Assembly: GCA_024742665.1 (NCBI GenBank)
Contig: JANSYA010000001.1
Location: 1,006,425-1,070,424, forward strand
Source: a bacterium
Lineage (GTDB): Bacteria; Spirochaetota; Leptospiria; Leptospirales; Leptonemataceae
Length of the DNA: 64,000 nucleotides
Reading direction: 5' to 3'
Below the pieces are notes generated by a model. The model saw nothing but the letters and a program-made list of their open reading frames with translations, searched no databases and was not told the DNA's origin. Made by a program: the position numbers and the translations under genes. Positions within the stretch are counted from its first letter, which is position 1. Each line of letters opens with the position of its first letter. Shown here piece by piece: positions 18,147-27,152 of the stretch.

Positions 18147-21100
18147 GTGGCCTCCATGATGGGCGATTCCCCCGACTACAGTCCCGTTCTGGACCGCTTC
18201 CATCCCCTGATTCGCGAATGGTTTTTGCGGAATGTAGGAACTCCGACAGATATCCAGGAGCAGGCCTGGCCGGCCATCGCCGGCGGGGAGCACGTTCTGG
18301 TGAGCGCGCCGACCGGCAGCGGAAAGACCCTCACAGCCTTTCTGTGGGCCGTGAACCAGATGGTGTCCGGAGAGTGGGAGGTCGGTCGCGGGATTCGGGC
18401 GCTGTACATTTCGCCGCTCAAAGCGCTGAACAACGACATCAACCGAAATCTTTCCGGCCCGCTACTGCAACTGCGCCAGACCTTCGAGGCGGCCGGCGAG
18501 CCATTCCCGAATATTCGCGTCATGACCCGCAGCGGCGATACTCCCGCAGGCGAACGCAGCCGTATGCTCCGGCGTCCGCCGGATATTTTAATTACCACGC
18601 CCGAAAGTCTGAACATATTGCTGACCTCGCGCCGCGGTCGCACGATCTTCGCGCCCGAAAATTCGCTGGAGCTCTCGTCGGATTTGGCAACTGGCGGCGC
18701 TGACGATCCATTGGCGCCGCGCATCGGTTCCGTGCGCACTGTGATTCTCGATGAGATCCACGCCGTCGCCGGCAGCCGGCGGGGCACGCACTTGATTACG
18801 GCGATCGAACGGCTGACGGAATTGACCGGCGAGTTTCAACGCATCGCGCTATCGGCGACAGTGCGCCCGCTCGAAGCCGTCGCGCAGTTTGTCGGCGGCT
18901 ATGAACTACACTCTGAGTTAGACTCTGGACTACACTCTGAGCTAGACTCTGAATTACAGGGGGAAGGCGATCATCTCACAGCAGCTGGATCCGGCGCTGA
19001 CTTCGACTTTCGCGCGCGTCCCGTGCGCATCCTGGAAACCCGCGTGCCCAAACGAATCGAGATTGAAGTCCGATCGCCGGAGGCGAGCGCTCCCGCTTTT
19101 GTAAACCGCGGCGATTCGGAGCACGCTCCACCCGGCTCATCTTCGCGCGAAGAATTACGCGAAGATGCGTTGGAAGACGTGCCCGAAGAAGATGCGATCT
19201 GGATCGCGCTGGCGCGGGAGTTCACGCAGATCATCGCCCGCAACCGTTCGACGCTCTTTTTTACGAACAGCCGCCGCCTGGCCGAGAAGATGACGCGCTT
19301 AATCAATCAGGAAAGCGGCGAAGCTCTGGCTCTCTGCCATCACGGATCGCTTTCGCGGGAGATTCGCCTGCTCGTCGAAGAGCGGCTGAAGTCCGGCGCA
19401 CTGCGCGCCATCGTCGCGACGGGCAGTCTGGAACTCGGCATCGACATCGGCAGCGTCGACGAAGTGGTAATGATCCAAACGCCGCGTTCGGTCGCGCAAA
19501 CGCTCCAGCGCATCGGCCGGGCCGGCCACGGCGTGGGGCAGACCAGTCGCGGCGCGATCTATCCCGCGCACAATCGCGACGTGCTCGACGCCGCATTGAT
19601 GGCGCGGGCCGTTCTGGAGCGCGCCATTGAACCGGTGCGACCGCCGCGCGCGCCGCTTGACGTGATCGCCCAGGTGATCGTTTCGATGGTCGCCAATCAG
19701 GAGCGCGACATCGAAGAGGTATATGCGCGGATTCGCTGCGCTCACTCGTGTCACGGCTTAGAACGCCGGGCCTTCGATCTGGTGCTGGAAATGCTCGCCG
19801 GTCGCTACGCCGATTCGCGCATTCGCGAGCTGCGCCCGCGCATTTCAATCGATCGCGTACGCGGGCGCATTCGCGGACGCGAAAACGTGGAGCGTGTGCT
19901 GTACATGTCCGGCGGAACCATTCCCGACCGCGGTTATTTCGATCTGCGCGTAAGCGAAAGCAATGCGAAGATCGGACAGCTCGACGAAGAGTTCGTCTGG
20001 GAGCGGGCGGTCGGCGAAGTGTTCAGTCTCGGCAACCATCACTGGAAGATCGTCGACATCACTCACAACGACGTGCTGGTGACCGCCGGGGATCCCGGAC
20101 AGGACATCGCGATCGTGCCTTTCTGGCGTGCGGATCAAGAGGACCGGGGCGGCCACTTCTGCGATCGGCTGCGGGATTTTCTGGAATACGCAGAGCAGCG
20201 TTTGCAGGAAGCCGGCGAAACGGCAAACGGGGACGCTGCGACAGACGCCCCCGGGGAAACGCCGCCTGGTATAGCTCATGCGACCGGGGTTTTTTCTGTA
20301 TCTGGCGCGGAAATTCACGCGGGGCTCTTCGCCGAACTACAGCAGAACTATCGGCTCCAGGCCGAGCCGGCCGCGCGCCTGTTGCAGTGGCTGGCGCGAC
20401 AACGGGAGGCGACCGGCGTTGCATTGCCAGGCCGGCGCAATCTTGTCGTGGAATACTTTCGCGATCCGGCCGGCGGCGGCGAACGCCTCCAGGTGATCCT
20501 GCATACTTTTTGGGGCGGACGCTGCAATCGGCCGCTGGCCCTGGCATTCCAGGCGGCCTGGCTCGAAATTCACGGCGAAAGTATTCAGGCGATTCACAAC
20601 GACGACGCGGTGATGTTGATTTTGCCAGGCGAAGTGCCGGCCGTGCGTCTTTTCGGAATGCTGCGATCGGATCGCTTAGAAGAATATCTGCGCGTTACAC
20701 TCGAACCGGGCGGATTCTTCGGGGCGCGCTTTCGCGAAAACGCCGGTCGTGCGCTACTGTTGCCGCCCTCGGGTTTCGGGCAGCGCCTGCCGCTCTGGCT
20801 CAATCGCCTGCGATCGAAAAAGCTGCTGGCGGCCATTCGGCGCTATCGCGATTTCCCGATCCTGCTGGAAACCTGGCGATCCTGCTTTCAGGAATCCTTC
20901 GAAATCGATCGCTTGCGGGGCCTGCTCGAAGACGTGCAGTCCGGCGCAATCGAGCTGAGCGAATCCCGGACGCGGGCGGCTTCGCCCTTCGCCGCCGATC
21001 TCGTCTGGCGCGATACGAATGTCTATATGTACGCCGACGACGCGGCCCGTTCGAATGCCGGCGCGGGGGAAAATCGAACGACCCTCGACGAACAGCTGCT

Positions 21101-23339
21101 GCAAGAAGTTGTATTCTCGGGCGAACGCCGGCCGCGCATCGCCGAAGATCTGCGACGCGAATTTCAGGCGAAACTGCAGCGCACCGCCCCGGGATACGCG
21201 CCGCGCGCTCCGGTGGAGATTCTGGAGTGGGTCAAAGATCGGGTGCTCATTCCGGTCCCGGAGTGGCAGGCCCTATTAGAATCAATTGCGCGAGACTTAA
21301 GCGAAGAGGGCGGAGCGCCCGATTCGAGCAGTGATGCAAAAGAGACGAACAAATCCGGAGGAGACAGCTCAGGACAGGAACACCCGCGCAATATTGAGGC
21401 CCTGCTTAAAATTGTGCGGGAAGATTTAATCGTCGCGGTGCTTCCCGGCGGCGGCATTCCCGTGGTGCTCGCCGCCGAAACCCTCGGTCGCATTGCGGAT
21501 GATCTCGCCGCCGGCGCCGAAGATTCGGAGTCCGGGCAGGGCTCCCGCGGCCTGATCGCGCAATTTCTGCGGTACTACGGTCCGGTGGACCCGACGATCC
21601 TCTCGTTATGCTTTGGATTTTCGCTAACACAGCGCGAAAGTATATTAAAGGATCTCGCCGACTCTCGCGCCATTGTGTGCGCTCCGCTGCGAAAAGAAAA
21701 CGACGAGCTTTGCATTTGCGACGCCGAAAATCTGGAAAGTCTGCTGCGCATGACCCGGCGTCGAGCGCGTCCGCAAATCCCGGCGCTGCCGGCCCGTCAT
21801 CTACCGGCTTTCCTGGCCGAGATTCAAAAGGTATCGCCCCTGGGCGTCGTCAGGGACTTGCCGGCGGCCGGCGCCGTCGCTTCGCAAGCGGCCGTTATCG
21901 CTATCGAAAAAGAAAATGAAAATGAAAATGAAAATGAAGCCAGCTCCAGCGGCGGCCGTCCGGCTCTGGAAACTCTACAGGCGGTGCTCGAACAGCTGAT
22001 GGGCTATCCGGCCGAGCCGGGAGCGTGGGAGCGCGAGATTCTACCGGCCCGCGTGAGTCCGTATTATACTTCGTTTCTGGATACTCTGTTTCAAGAGCAC
22101 GACCTGGTCTGGTTCGGTTGCCATCACTCGCGATCCATTAGCTCAAACAAAAAAAAAGACGTCGCAGGCAAAGCGGACATCGCCTTCGCTTTCGCGGAGG
22201 ATTTGGAGCTGTACGGGCTGAGCGGTGCGATGTCGTCCGCGGGCGGGCAGGTCGCCGAGCTCAAACTGTCTCGCGACGAAGAGCGTTTATTCTCCGCGCT
22301 GAGCGGCGGCCCGCGTTCGGTGTCCGAGCTGTATTCGCGCAGCGGCCTGGAGCCTGAAACCCTATCGCGATTGCTGTGGAGCCTGGCCTGGCGCGGGCTG
22401 ATCAGCAGCGATCACTTCGGCGTTGTGCGCCGGGGCGTGCTGGGCCGTTTTCAAAGCGAAGGCGGCGTGGCCGGCGCAGGCCGGCGTCGCTTCGGCGGTG
22501 CGGGGCGTTCCCGCGGCTGGTCCCGGGGGGCGACCCGGGGCAGCGTGCGATCGGGTGGCAACTGGTTCGCACTGCATGAATTGGCCGGGCCCGCCGAAAC
22601 CGAGCGCGATCTATATTATGACGCAGGGGATGGGTCAGGCGAAACTGAAATTGAAACTGAAGCCGCTGGCGATGGCGCAGCCTTTTCGCCGGAGCCGGAC
22701 TTGCTCGATCGAGAAGAACTCATTCGCGAGCGAGTGCGAATCCTGTTTGCGCGATACGGCGTGCTTTTTCGCGAACTGCTGGCCAACGAAGCGCCGCTGC
22801 TCCGCTGGTCGGAAGTCTTTCGCCAGCTGCGTTTGATGGAACTCTCGGGCGAAATTCTGGGCGGTTATTTTTTCGAAGGCGTGCCCGGGCTGCAGTTTAT
22901 CAGTCCCGCGGCCAATCGCCTGCTGGGCCGCGGCGTGGATCGCTCGGCCGTCTACGGTTTGTCGGCGAAGGACCCGGCGTCTCTGGCCGGCATCAAGTCG
23001 CGCAATTCTAATTTTCGCGACCTGAATTTTCCCGAACGCAAGAGCGGCGTGCACTTTGTCTTTCGCGGCGACGGCGGGGCCGTGCTGATCGTGCGGCGCA
23101 AACTGAGCGCGCTCGAAATCCTGTGTGCGCCGGAGGATCCGGTCCTGCCGATCGCGCTGCGATATTTCGCGCGATTGATGAGCCGCGACTTCCAGGCCCA
23201 GGGGCCGGTACAGGTCGAAACGATCAATGAGCGGCCGGCCTTAAAGAGCGAATATCGAGACGCTCTGGTCGCCTTTGGTTTCGAAAGCGATTTTAAGTAT
23301 CTGACCCTGCGTCGTCCGCCGGGCCTGGGCGGCCTATGA
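18147..23339 (+). CDS. lhr: Large helicase-related protein Lhr
   Basis: A 1730-residue superfamily 2 helicase. The Lhr opening IREWFLRNVGTPTDIQEQAW is followed by Walker A APTGSGKT (54-61) and DEIH (202-205). A C-terminal helicase half ends with an arginine-finger region around TLQRIGRAGHGVGQ, then winged-helix and Lhr-core domains and a long C-terminal extension. Lhr proteins are ATP-dependent 3'-5' helicases linked to DNA repair; long forms are about 1500 residues. The extra length here comes from charged insertions: ELHSELDSGLHSELDSEL near 254-270, a Glu-Asn repeat near 1254-1263 and a Gly/Arg-rich segment near 1436-1473. These are in-frame low-complexity expansions. It is transcribed alone, divergent from the TetR gene. 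Confidence 0.93.
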   Translation: MASMMGDSPDYSPVLDRFHPLIREWFLRNVGTPTDIQEQAWPAIAGGEHVLVSAPTGSGKTLTAFLWAVNQMVSGEWEVGRGIRALYISPLKALNNDINRNLSGPLLQLRQTFEAAGEPFPNIRVMTRSGDTPAGERSRMLRRPPDILITTPESLNILLTSRRGRTIFAPENSLELSSDLATGGADDPLAPRIGSVRTVILDEIHAVAGSRRGTHLITAIERLTELTGEFQRIALSATVRPLEAVAQFVGGYELHSELDSGLHSELDSELQGEGDHLTAAGSGADFDFRARPVRILETRVPKRIEIEVRSPEASAPAFVNRGDSEHAPPGSSSREELREDALEDVPEEDAIWIALAREFTQIIARNRSTLFFTNSRRLAEKMTRLINQESGEALALCHHGSLSREIRLLVEERLKSGALRAIVATGSLELGIDIGSVDEVVMIQTPRSVAQTLQRIGRAGHGVGQTSRGAIYPAHNRDVLDAALMARAVLERAIEPVRPPRAPLDVIAQVIVSMVANQERDIEEVYARIRCAHSCHGLERRAFDLVLEMLAGRYADSRIRELRPRISIDRVRGRIRGRENVERVLYMSGGTIPDRGYFDLRVSESNAKIGQLDEEFVWERAVGEVFSLGNHHWKIVDITHNDVLVTAGDPGQDIAIVPFWRADQEDRGGHFCDRLRDFLEYAEQRLQEAGETANGDAATDAPGETPPGIAHATGVFSVSGAEIHAGLFAELQQNYRLQAEPAARLLQWLARQREATGVALPGRRNLVVEYFRDPAGGGERLQVILHTFWGGRCNRPLALAFQAAWLEIHGESIQAIHNDDAVMLILPGEVPAVRLFGMLRSDRLEEYLRVTLEPGGFFGARFRENAGRALLLPPSGFGQRLPLWLNRLRSKKLLAAIRRYRDFPILLETWRSCFQESFEIDRLRGLLEDVQSGAIELSESRTRAASPFAADLVWRDTNVYMYADDAARSNAGAGENRTTLDEQLLQEVVFSGERRPRIAEDLRREFQAKLQRTAPGYAPRAPVEILEWVKDRVLIPVPEWQALLESIARDLSEEGGAPDSSSDAKETNKSGGDSSGQEHPRNIEALLKIVREDLIVAVLPGGGIPVVLAAETLGRIADDLAAGAEDSESGQGSRGLIAQFLRYYGPVDPTILSLCFGFSLTQRESILKDLADSRAIVCAPLRKENDELCICDAENLESLLRMTRRRARPQIPALPARHLPAFLAEIQKVSPLGVVRDLPAAGAVASQAAVIAIEKENENENENEASSSGGRPALETLQAVLEQLMGYPAEPGAWEREILPARVSPYYTSFLDTLFQEHDLVWFGCHHSRSISSNKKKDVAGKADIAFAFAEDLELYGLSGAMSSAGGQVAELKLSRDEERLFSALSGGPRSVSELYSRSGLEPETLSRLLWSLAWRGLISSDHFGVVRRGVLGRFQSEGGVAGAGRRRFGGAGRSRGWSRGATRGSVRSGGNWFALHELAGPAETERDLYYDAGDGSGETEIETEAAGDGAAFSPEPDLLDREELIRERVRILFARYGVLFRELLANEAPLLRWSEVFRQLRLMELSGEILGGYFFEGVPGLQFISPAANRLLGRGVDRSAVYGLSAKDPASLAGIKSRNSNFRDLNFPERKSGVHFVFRGDGGAVLIVRRKLSALEILCAPEDPVLPIALRYFARLMSRDFQAQGPVQVETINERPALKSEYRDALVAFGFESDFKYLTLRRPPGLGGL
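18905..18952 (+). repeat. Two tandem 24-bp repeats inside lhr
   Basis: Units 18905-18928 and 18929-18952 differ at two positions, and each is itself two related 12-bp halves. They encode an acidic Glu-Leu-Asp-Ser/His-Ser-Glu repeat between the two helicase halves. Copy number changes would stay in frame. Confidence 0.7.
21912..21938 (+). repeat. GAAAAT hexanucleotide repeat inside lhr
   Basis: Four consecutive GAAAAT hexamers encode alternating Glu-Asn in the C-terminal half of Lhr. The unit is six bases, so slippage would add or remove Glu-Asn pairs without a frameshift. Confidence 0.75.
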
Positions 23340-23388
23340 AATCCATGCGTGGGCTTGCGAAGCGCTGCTGCGACTTCGGCTTCGGCCG

Positions 23389-24252
23389 CTATGTTTCAGA
23401 ACTCGCGCTGGAGTCCAGCGCCGCCGCGCAGTGTTTGCAATAGACCGCATCGGGATCGTGGCCTTCGCCGCCGCAGCTCGTGCAGCTGCGCGTAAAATTT
23501 TCGATCGTATTCGGATGCGCGCGCATCGCCTGGGCCAGTTCGGCCGAGACGATGCCCGTCGGCACGGCGATGATGCCGTAGCCGGTAATCATAACGAGAG
23601 CCGAAAGAAACTGACCGAAGGCCGTTTGCGGAGTGATGTCGCCGTAGCCGACGGTTGTCAGCGTAACGATCGCCCAGTAGATACTCTTGGGAATGCTGGT
23701 GAAGCCGTGCTCTTCGCCTTCGATGATATACATCAGCGAACCGATGACGACGACCATCGTCAGGACCGTGCCCAGAAACACCGTGATCTTCGGCCGGCTG
23801 GCGCGCAGGGCCGTTAATAAGATCTGCGCTTCGCTCGTATAGCGCACCAATTTGAAGACGCGAAAGACGCGTAACAATCGTAAGATGCGAATGACCAGAA
23901 AGTAGTGCGAACCCGCGAGGGCCAGGCTGAGATACGTCGGAATAATCGCGAGTAGATCGACCAGGCCGTAAAAGCTCACGGCGTAGCGCCAGGCGACGCG
24001 CACGGTCAGGAGGCGCAGCAGATATTCAAGCGTGAATAGAACCGTAAAGACCCACTCAACGATTCGCAGGATGCGCTGATAAGGCTGACCGATCGTCGGC
24101 ACGCTCTCCAGCATAACCGCCAGGACCGAAAGCAGGATCGCCCAGAGCAGGATAATATCGAAGGCTTTCCCGACCGGGGTGTCGGCTTCGAAGATGATTT
24201 CGTGTAATCGTCTGCGCCAGCCTGTGCCGGCGCTTTCCTCAGCTCGACTCAT
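23389..24252 (-). CDS. Voltage-gated-type potassium channel with C-terminal zinc ribbon
   Basis: A 287-residue six-helix ion channel. The S4-like helix has regularly spaced arginines (RILRLLRVFRVFKLVRY), and the pore loop TLTTVGYGDITP carries the potassium filter GYGD (202-205). Instead of a long cytoplasmic ligand domain, the protein ends in a four-cysteine ribbon: Cys257, Cys260, Cys272, Cys275 (CTSCGG...CKHC). It should conduct potassium across the inner membrane in response to voltage; the zinc ribbon may serve assembly or redox/metal sensing, which is inference. Confidence 0.9.
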   Translation of the reverse strand: MSRAEESAGTGWRRRLHEIIFEADTPVGKAFDIILLWAILLSVLAVMLESVPTIGQPYQRILRIVEWVFTVLFTLEYLLRLLTVRVAWRYAVSFYGLVDLLAIIPTYLSLALAGSHYFLVIRILRLLRVFRVFKLVRYTSEAQILLTALRASRPKITVFLGTVLTMVVVIGSLMYIIEGEEHGFTSIPKSIYWAIVTLTTVGYGDITPQTAFGQFLSALVMITGYGIIAVPTGIVSAELAQAMRAHPNTIENFTRSCTSCGGEGHDPDAVYCKHCAAALDSSASSET

Positions 24253-24299
24253 GATTAATCTATTGACATAGGCTGTTGATGCGCGTCCATCTTAATTCT

Positions 24300-24866
24300 A
24301 TGAAGGCCTTTCGAATCTCTCGCCGTGTTCACAGGCCGACGGGCCTGGCGTGTTTGCTTGCTCTATCGTTTCTGATCGCCTGCGGCCAGTCCTACGGTCG
24401 CCCGCCCGTGCACGCTCCGGTGATCGAAGACGTCGGTTCGCACGAAGCTCTGGTCCGGGCTCGCAGCGATGCGTCGGGGAATATGTACGTGGAGCTGACG
24501 CGCGTCCTTGAAGCGGAAGATGGGGCGTCGGACGCGGCCTGGTCTGAGACGCGCCGGGTGCGGGTTACGGCGGCGAAAGACTATACGGGGGAGCTCCTCT
24601 TTGTGGATCTGGAACCCGCGACCGAGTACCGCTATAGAGTCTGGTTTGAACCGCGGCCTTTTTATGCGGCCTGGTTTTTCGGCGAGTCTTCGCAGTTCGG
24701 CTCTTCCGAGAACGCTCCGGCTGACGCGGCCGCTGGCAGCTTTCGCACGGCGCAGGGAACGGACGCGCCTCAGGCGGCGCGCTTCATCTTCGGCGGCGAT
24801 ATCGCGGGGCGATTACCGGGGCAGCGAATCGCTTCCCGGTACGCGATTGAATTTACTGAGCGCTGA
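24300..24866 (+). pseudogene. Truncated PhoD-like phosphatase lipoprotein (N-terminal domain only)
   Basis: The ATG at 24300 gives a lipoprotein signal with lipobox FLIAC; an ATG at 24276 is also in frame. The next 130 residues form the fibronectin-like N-terminal domain of PhoD-type alkaline phosphatases (ATEYRYRVWFE). The sequence then enters the catalytic domain at ARFIFGGDIAGR, where the first metal-binding Asp would lie, but stops 21 residues later. A complete family member would continue for about 300 more residues. The 3' end overlaps the convergent FKBP gene by 14 bp, so the catalytic part was probably removed by a deletion joining the two loci. It might still be made as a binding lipoprotein. 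Confidence 0.55.
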
Positions 24867-25671
24867 CGAGTTCGACGTCGAAGATCAGCGTCGCGCCCGG
24901 AGGGATTACGCCGCCCGCGCCCGCGTTGCCGTACGCCAGAGGCGACGGAATGATCAGCTTGTACTTCGCGCCGGGGCTCATCAGCGCGATGCCTTCGTCC
25001 CAGCCTTTGATCACCTGGCCTGAGCCCAGCTCGAACTGAATCGGTTCGCCGCGGGTCCGGGAACTGTCGAAAATGCGTCCGTCTTCCAGATAGCCCGTAT
25101 AGTGTACGGACACCATCTGGCCTTTTTTCGCGGCGTCGCCTTCGCCCTTCGAATAAACGATGTACTGCAAACCGCTGCCGGTTTTTTGAATCTCCTGGTC
25201 GTCATTGGTGGGCCAGGGACGTACGATGCTCAGCAGTTCTACGTCGAAACGCAGCGTCGCGTTCGGCGGAATCGCGCCGCCGGCTCCGCGTTCGCCGTAG
25301 CCCAGATCCGGGGGGATGACCAGAATGCGTCGTCCGCCGACTTTCATATCCATCACGCCGATGTCCCAGCCCTGGATCACCTGGCCGCGGCCGATCGTAA
25401 AAGAGAAGGGCTGCCCGCGATCGCGCGAGCTGTCGAATTTGCTTCCGTCTGCCGCGAGAGTGCCGGTGTAGTGAACGACAACCGTATCGCCCGGTTCGGG
25501 AGAATCGCCGGTGCCGACTTTTTCGTCCCGGAATTCGAGTCCTGATTCGTGTTTGGAAAGTTCTTCGCCGCAGCCTGTCATAAGAACCGAGACTGCGACG
25601 AGCAGCGCCCCTGTAAACCACAGCGGGAATGCGGAGCGTGAATTTTTGCGGAGAAGGGCGATGCGATTCAT
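24853..25671 (-). CDS. Lipoprotein with two FKBP-type peptidyl-prolyl isomerase domains
   Basis: A 272-residue lipoprotein from the ATG at 25671; the upstream open frame is long but lacks a signal, whereas this start gives a basic/hydrophobic leader ending in the lipobox LMTGC (Cys34). Two complete FKBP domains follow, about residues 43-145 and 155-272. Each has the VVVHYTG or VSVHYTG strand, FDSSR, GQVI(Q/K)GWD and the Ala-Gly-Gly-x-IPPxATL(R/I)FDVEL end. It should catalyse proline isomerisation on exported proteins at the outer face of a membrane. Tandem FKBP domains on one lipoprotein suggest a folding chaperone. Confidence 0.9.
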   Translation of the reverse strand: MNRIALLRKNSRSAFPLWFTGALLVAVSVLMTGCGEELSKHESGLEFRDEKVGTGDSPEPGDTVVVHYTGTLAADGSKFDSSRDRGQPFSFTIGRGQVIQGWDIGVMDMKVGGRRILVIPPDLGYGERGAGGAIPPNATLRFDVELLSIVRPWPTNDDQEIQKTGSGLQYIVYSKGEGDAAKKGQMVSVHYTGYLEDGRIFDSSRTRGEPIQFELGSGQVIKGWDEGIALMSPGAKYKLIIPSPLAYGNAGAGGVIPPGATLIFDVELVSAQ

Positions 25672-25810
25672 GAAACAACAGACGACGGTTTCCCGCCTGG
25701 CTGTCCAGCGATTCCAGTGCAGGGCTACAGAAAAATCGGCGGCGGGGAACGGCTTTTTCGTTGCCATCCGTCCGGCAGAGGCTTTCATCCGTCCGTTCTG
25801 AGTGTCCGGC

Positions 25811-27001
25811 ATGAGTGAATCAAAACGTGTCACAGCGGGGAGTGCGTCGACCGGGGCCGAAGCCAGGGCGCGCATTCTGGCTGTCGACGATACGATTCCC
25901 AATCTTGAATTTCTCCAGAGCCTGTTCGAAATGGAGCGGCTGCCGTACGAGCTGCGGGTGGCCGGTTCCGGGGCGCTTGCTCTGGAATATCTTGAAGACT
26001 ATACGCCGGATTTGATTCTACTGGATGTGGCCATGCCGGTTCTGGACGGATTCGCGGTGTGCGAAAAGATCAAGGCGCGCAAAGCCACGCGCCACACGCC
26101 GGTGATCTTTCTCAGCGGCCGCCGCGATACGAACGATATTGTGCGGGGCTTCGCGGTCGGAGCCGCCGACTATGTGACCAAACCCTTTCAGTCCGCCGAG
26201 CTGATCGCGCGCATGCGAACGCATATCGAACTCAAGCGATCTCGCGAGCGGCTGGCCGGCGTACTGCGCGCGATCCGCCAGGATTTGTCTGTGGCCCGCG
26301 GAATCCAGGAGACGATCCTGCCCGGCCGGCTCGATTCCATTCGCAGCCTGCGCATCGCCGCGCGCTACGAACCCGTCGCCGATATTGGCGGGGATTTTTA
26401 CGACGCGGCCGAAATTCGCCCGGGAGTCGTGCGTTGTTTTCTGGCGGATGCGACCGGTCACGGCATCCAGGCCGCCCTGATCGCCATGGCGATCAAAAGC
26501 GAATACGAAAGCTTAAAGCTGATGATCGATTCGCCGGCGCAGCTGCTCAGCCTGCTTTTGGATTCCTTCTGCGAAAAATTTCATTCGATTAAGATGTTGT
26601 TCACGTGCTTTATCGTCGACGTGCATGTTCGCGAAGGGCGCGTCGTGTACGGCGGCGCGGGGCATCCGGGCCAGATTTTGATTCGCGGAGGCACCGGCGT
26701 CATCGAAAAACTGGAACGAACCGGCATTATGATCGGCGTGCAGCGCGACGCCGTTTACGAAGAGCATGAATTGCCTTTCGCGAGCGGCGACAGGCTATTT
26801 CTATTTTCCGACGGCGTCTTTGAACAAATGAACGCCGCGGGGCGACTCTATGGTTTGCCGCGTATGATGCAGGTCTTCGAAAGCAGCGTGCGAAGCGCAG
26901 TCGAAAAGGTTCTGGACGCGCAGTTGACCGGTCTGGATCAATATCTGGACGGCGAAACGCGCCAGGACGACGTAACTCTGATCGGCATCGAATGTCCGTG
27001 A
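25811..27001 (+). CDS. Response regulator with PP2C (RsbU/SpoIIE) phosphatase output
   Basis: The start used is ATG 25811; a GTG at 25802 is also in frame. A receiver domain (about 20-140) has the acidic pair in LAVDD, phosphoacceptor Asp72 in LILLDVAMP and the Lys in YVTKPF. A linker helix follows, then a SpoIIE/RsbU-type PP2C phosphatase (about 185-396). Its metal-binding motifs are IGGDFYD, DATGHG, GGAGHPG and FSDGVFE, and it ends with [10 protein letters not shown]. Such proteins dephosphorylate phosphorylated STAS anti-sigma antagonists when the receiver is phosphorylated. Three STAS proteins at 34.4, 49.7 and 52.0 kb are possible substrates. Confidence 0.92.
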   Translation: MSESKRVTAGSASTGAEARARILAVDDTIPNLEFLQSLFEMERLPYELRVAGSGALALEYLEDYTPDLILLDVAMPVLDGFAVCEKIKARKATRHTPVIFLSGRRDTNDIVRGFAVGAADYVTKPFQSAELIARMRTHIELKRSRERLAGVLRAIRQDLSVARGIQETILPGRLDSIRSLRIAARYEPVADIGGDFYDAAEIRPGVVRCFLADATGHGIQAALIAMAIKSEYESLKLMIDSPAQLLSLLLDSFCEKFHSIKMLFTCFIVDVHVREGRVVYGGAGHPGQILIRGGTGVIEKLERTGIMIGVQRDAVYEEHELPFASGDRLFLFSDGVFEQMNAAGRLYGLPRMMQVFESSVRSAVEKVLDAQLTGLDQYLDGETRQDDVTLIGIECP

Positions 27002-27026
27002 ATGTCCCTGAATATCCTTGAATGGC
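26990..27026 (+). repeat. 10-bp tandem repeat spanning the RsbU-type gene stop codon
   Basis: Units GAATGTCCGT, GAATGTCCCT, GAATATCCTT and a partial GAATGGC follow one another, with the stop codon inside the first/second unit junction. The GAATATCCT core is shared with the minus-strand reading of the repeat at 18004-18043. Confidence 0.6.
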
Positions 27027-27152
27027 TTTCGCGAAGAGCGACCGTTTTATACAAGCGCAGCCGGGCAAAGACTTATAGTATCATCGACGCGATTGGTCGG
27101 AGTTTTCGATTCCGGCGACGCAGGATCATCCAGGTGACGTCAGGAAAAAAAT

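Noticed and set aside
24263..24299. TTGACA promoter for the truncated PhoD-like gene
   Set aside because: No acceptable -10 hexamer lies 16-18 bp downstream of the TTGACA at 24263.
27027..27152. c-di-GMP (GEMM) riboswitch before the alcohol dehydrogenase gene
   Set aside because: GGGCAAAG resembles part of the motif but the partner tetraloop and second conserved block are missing.
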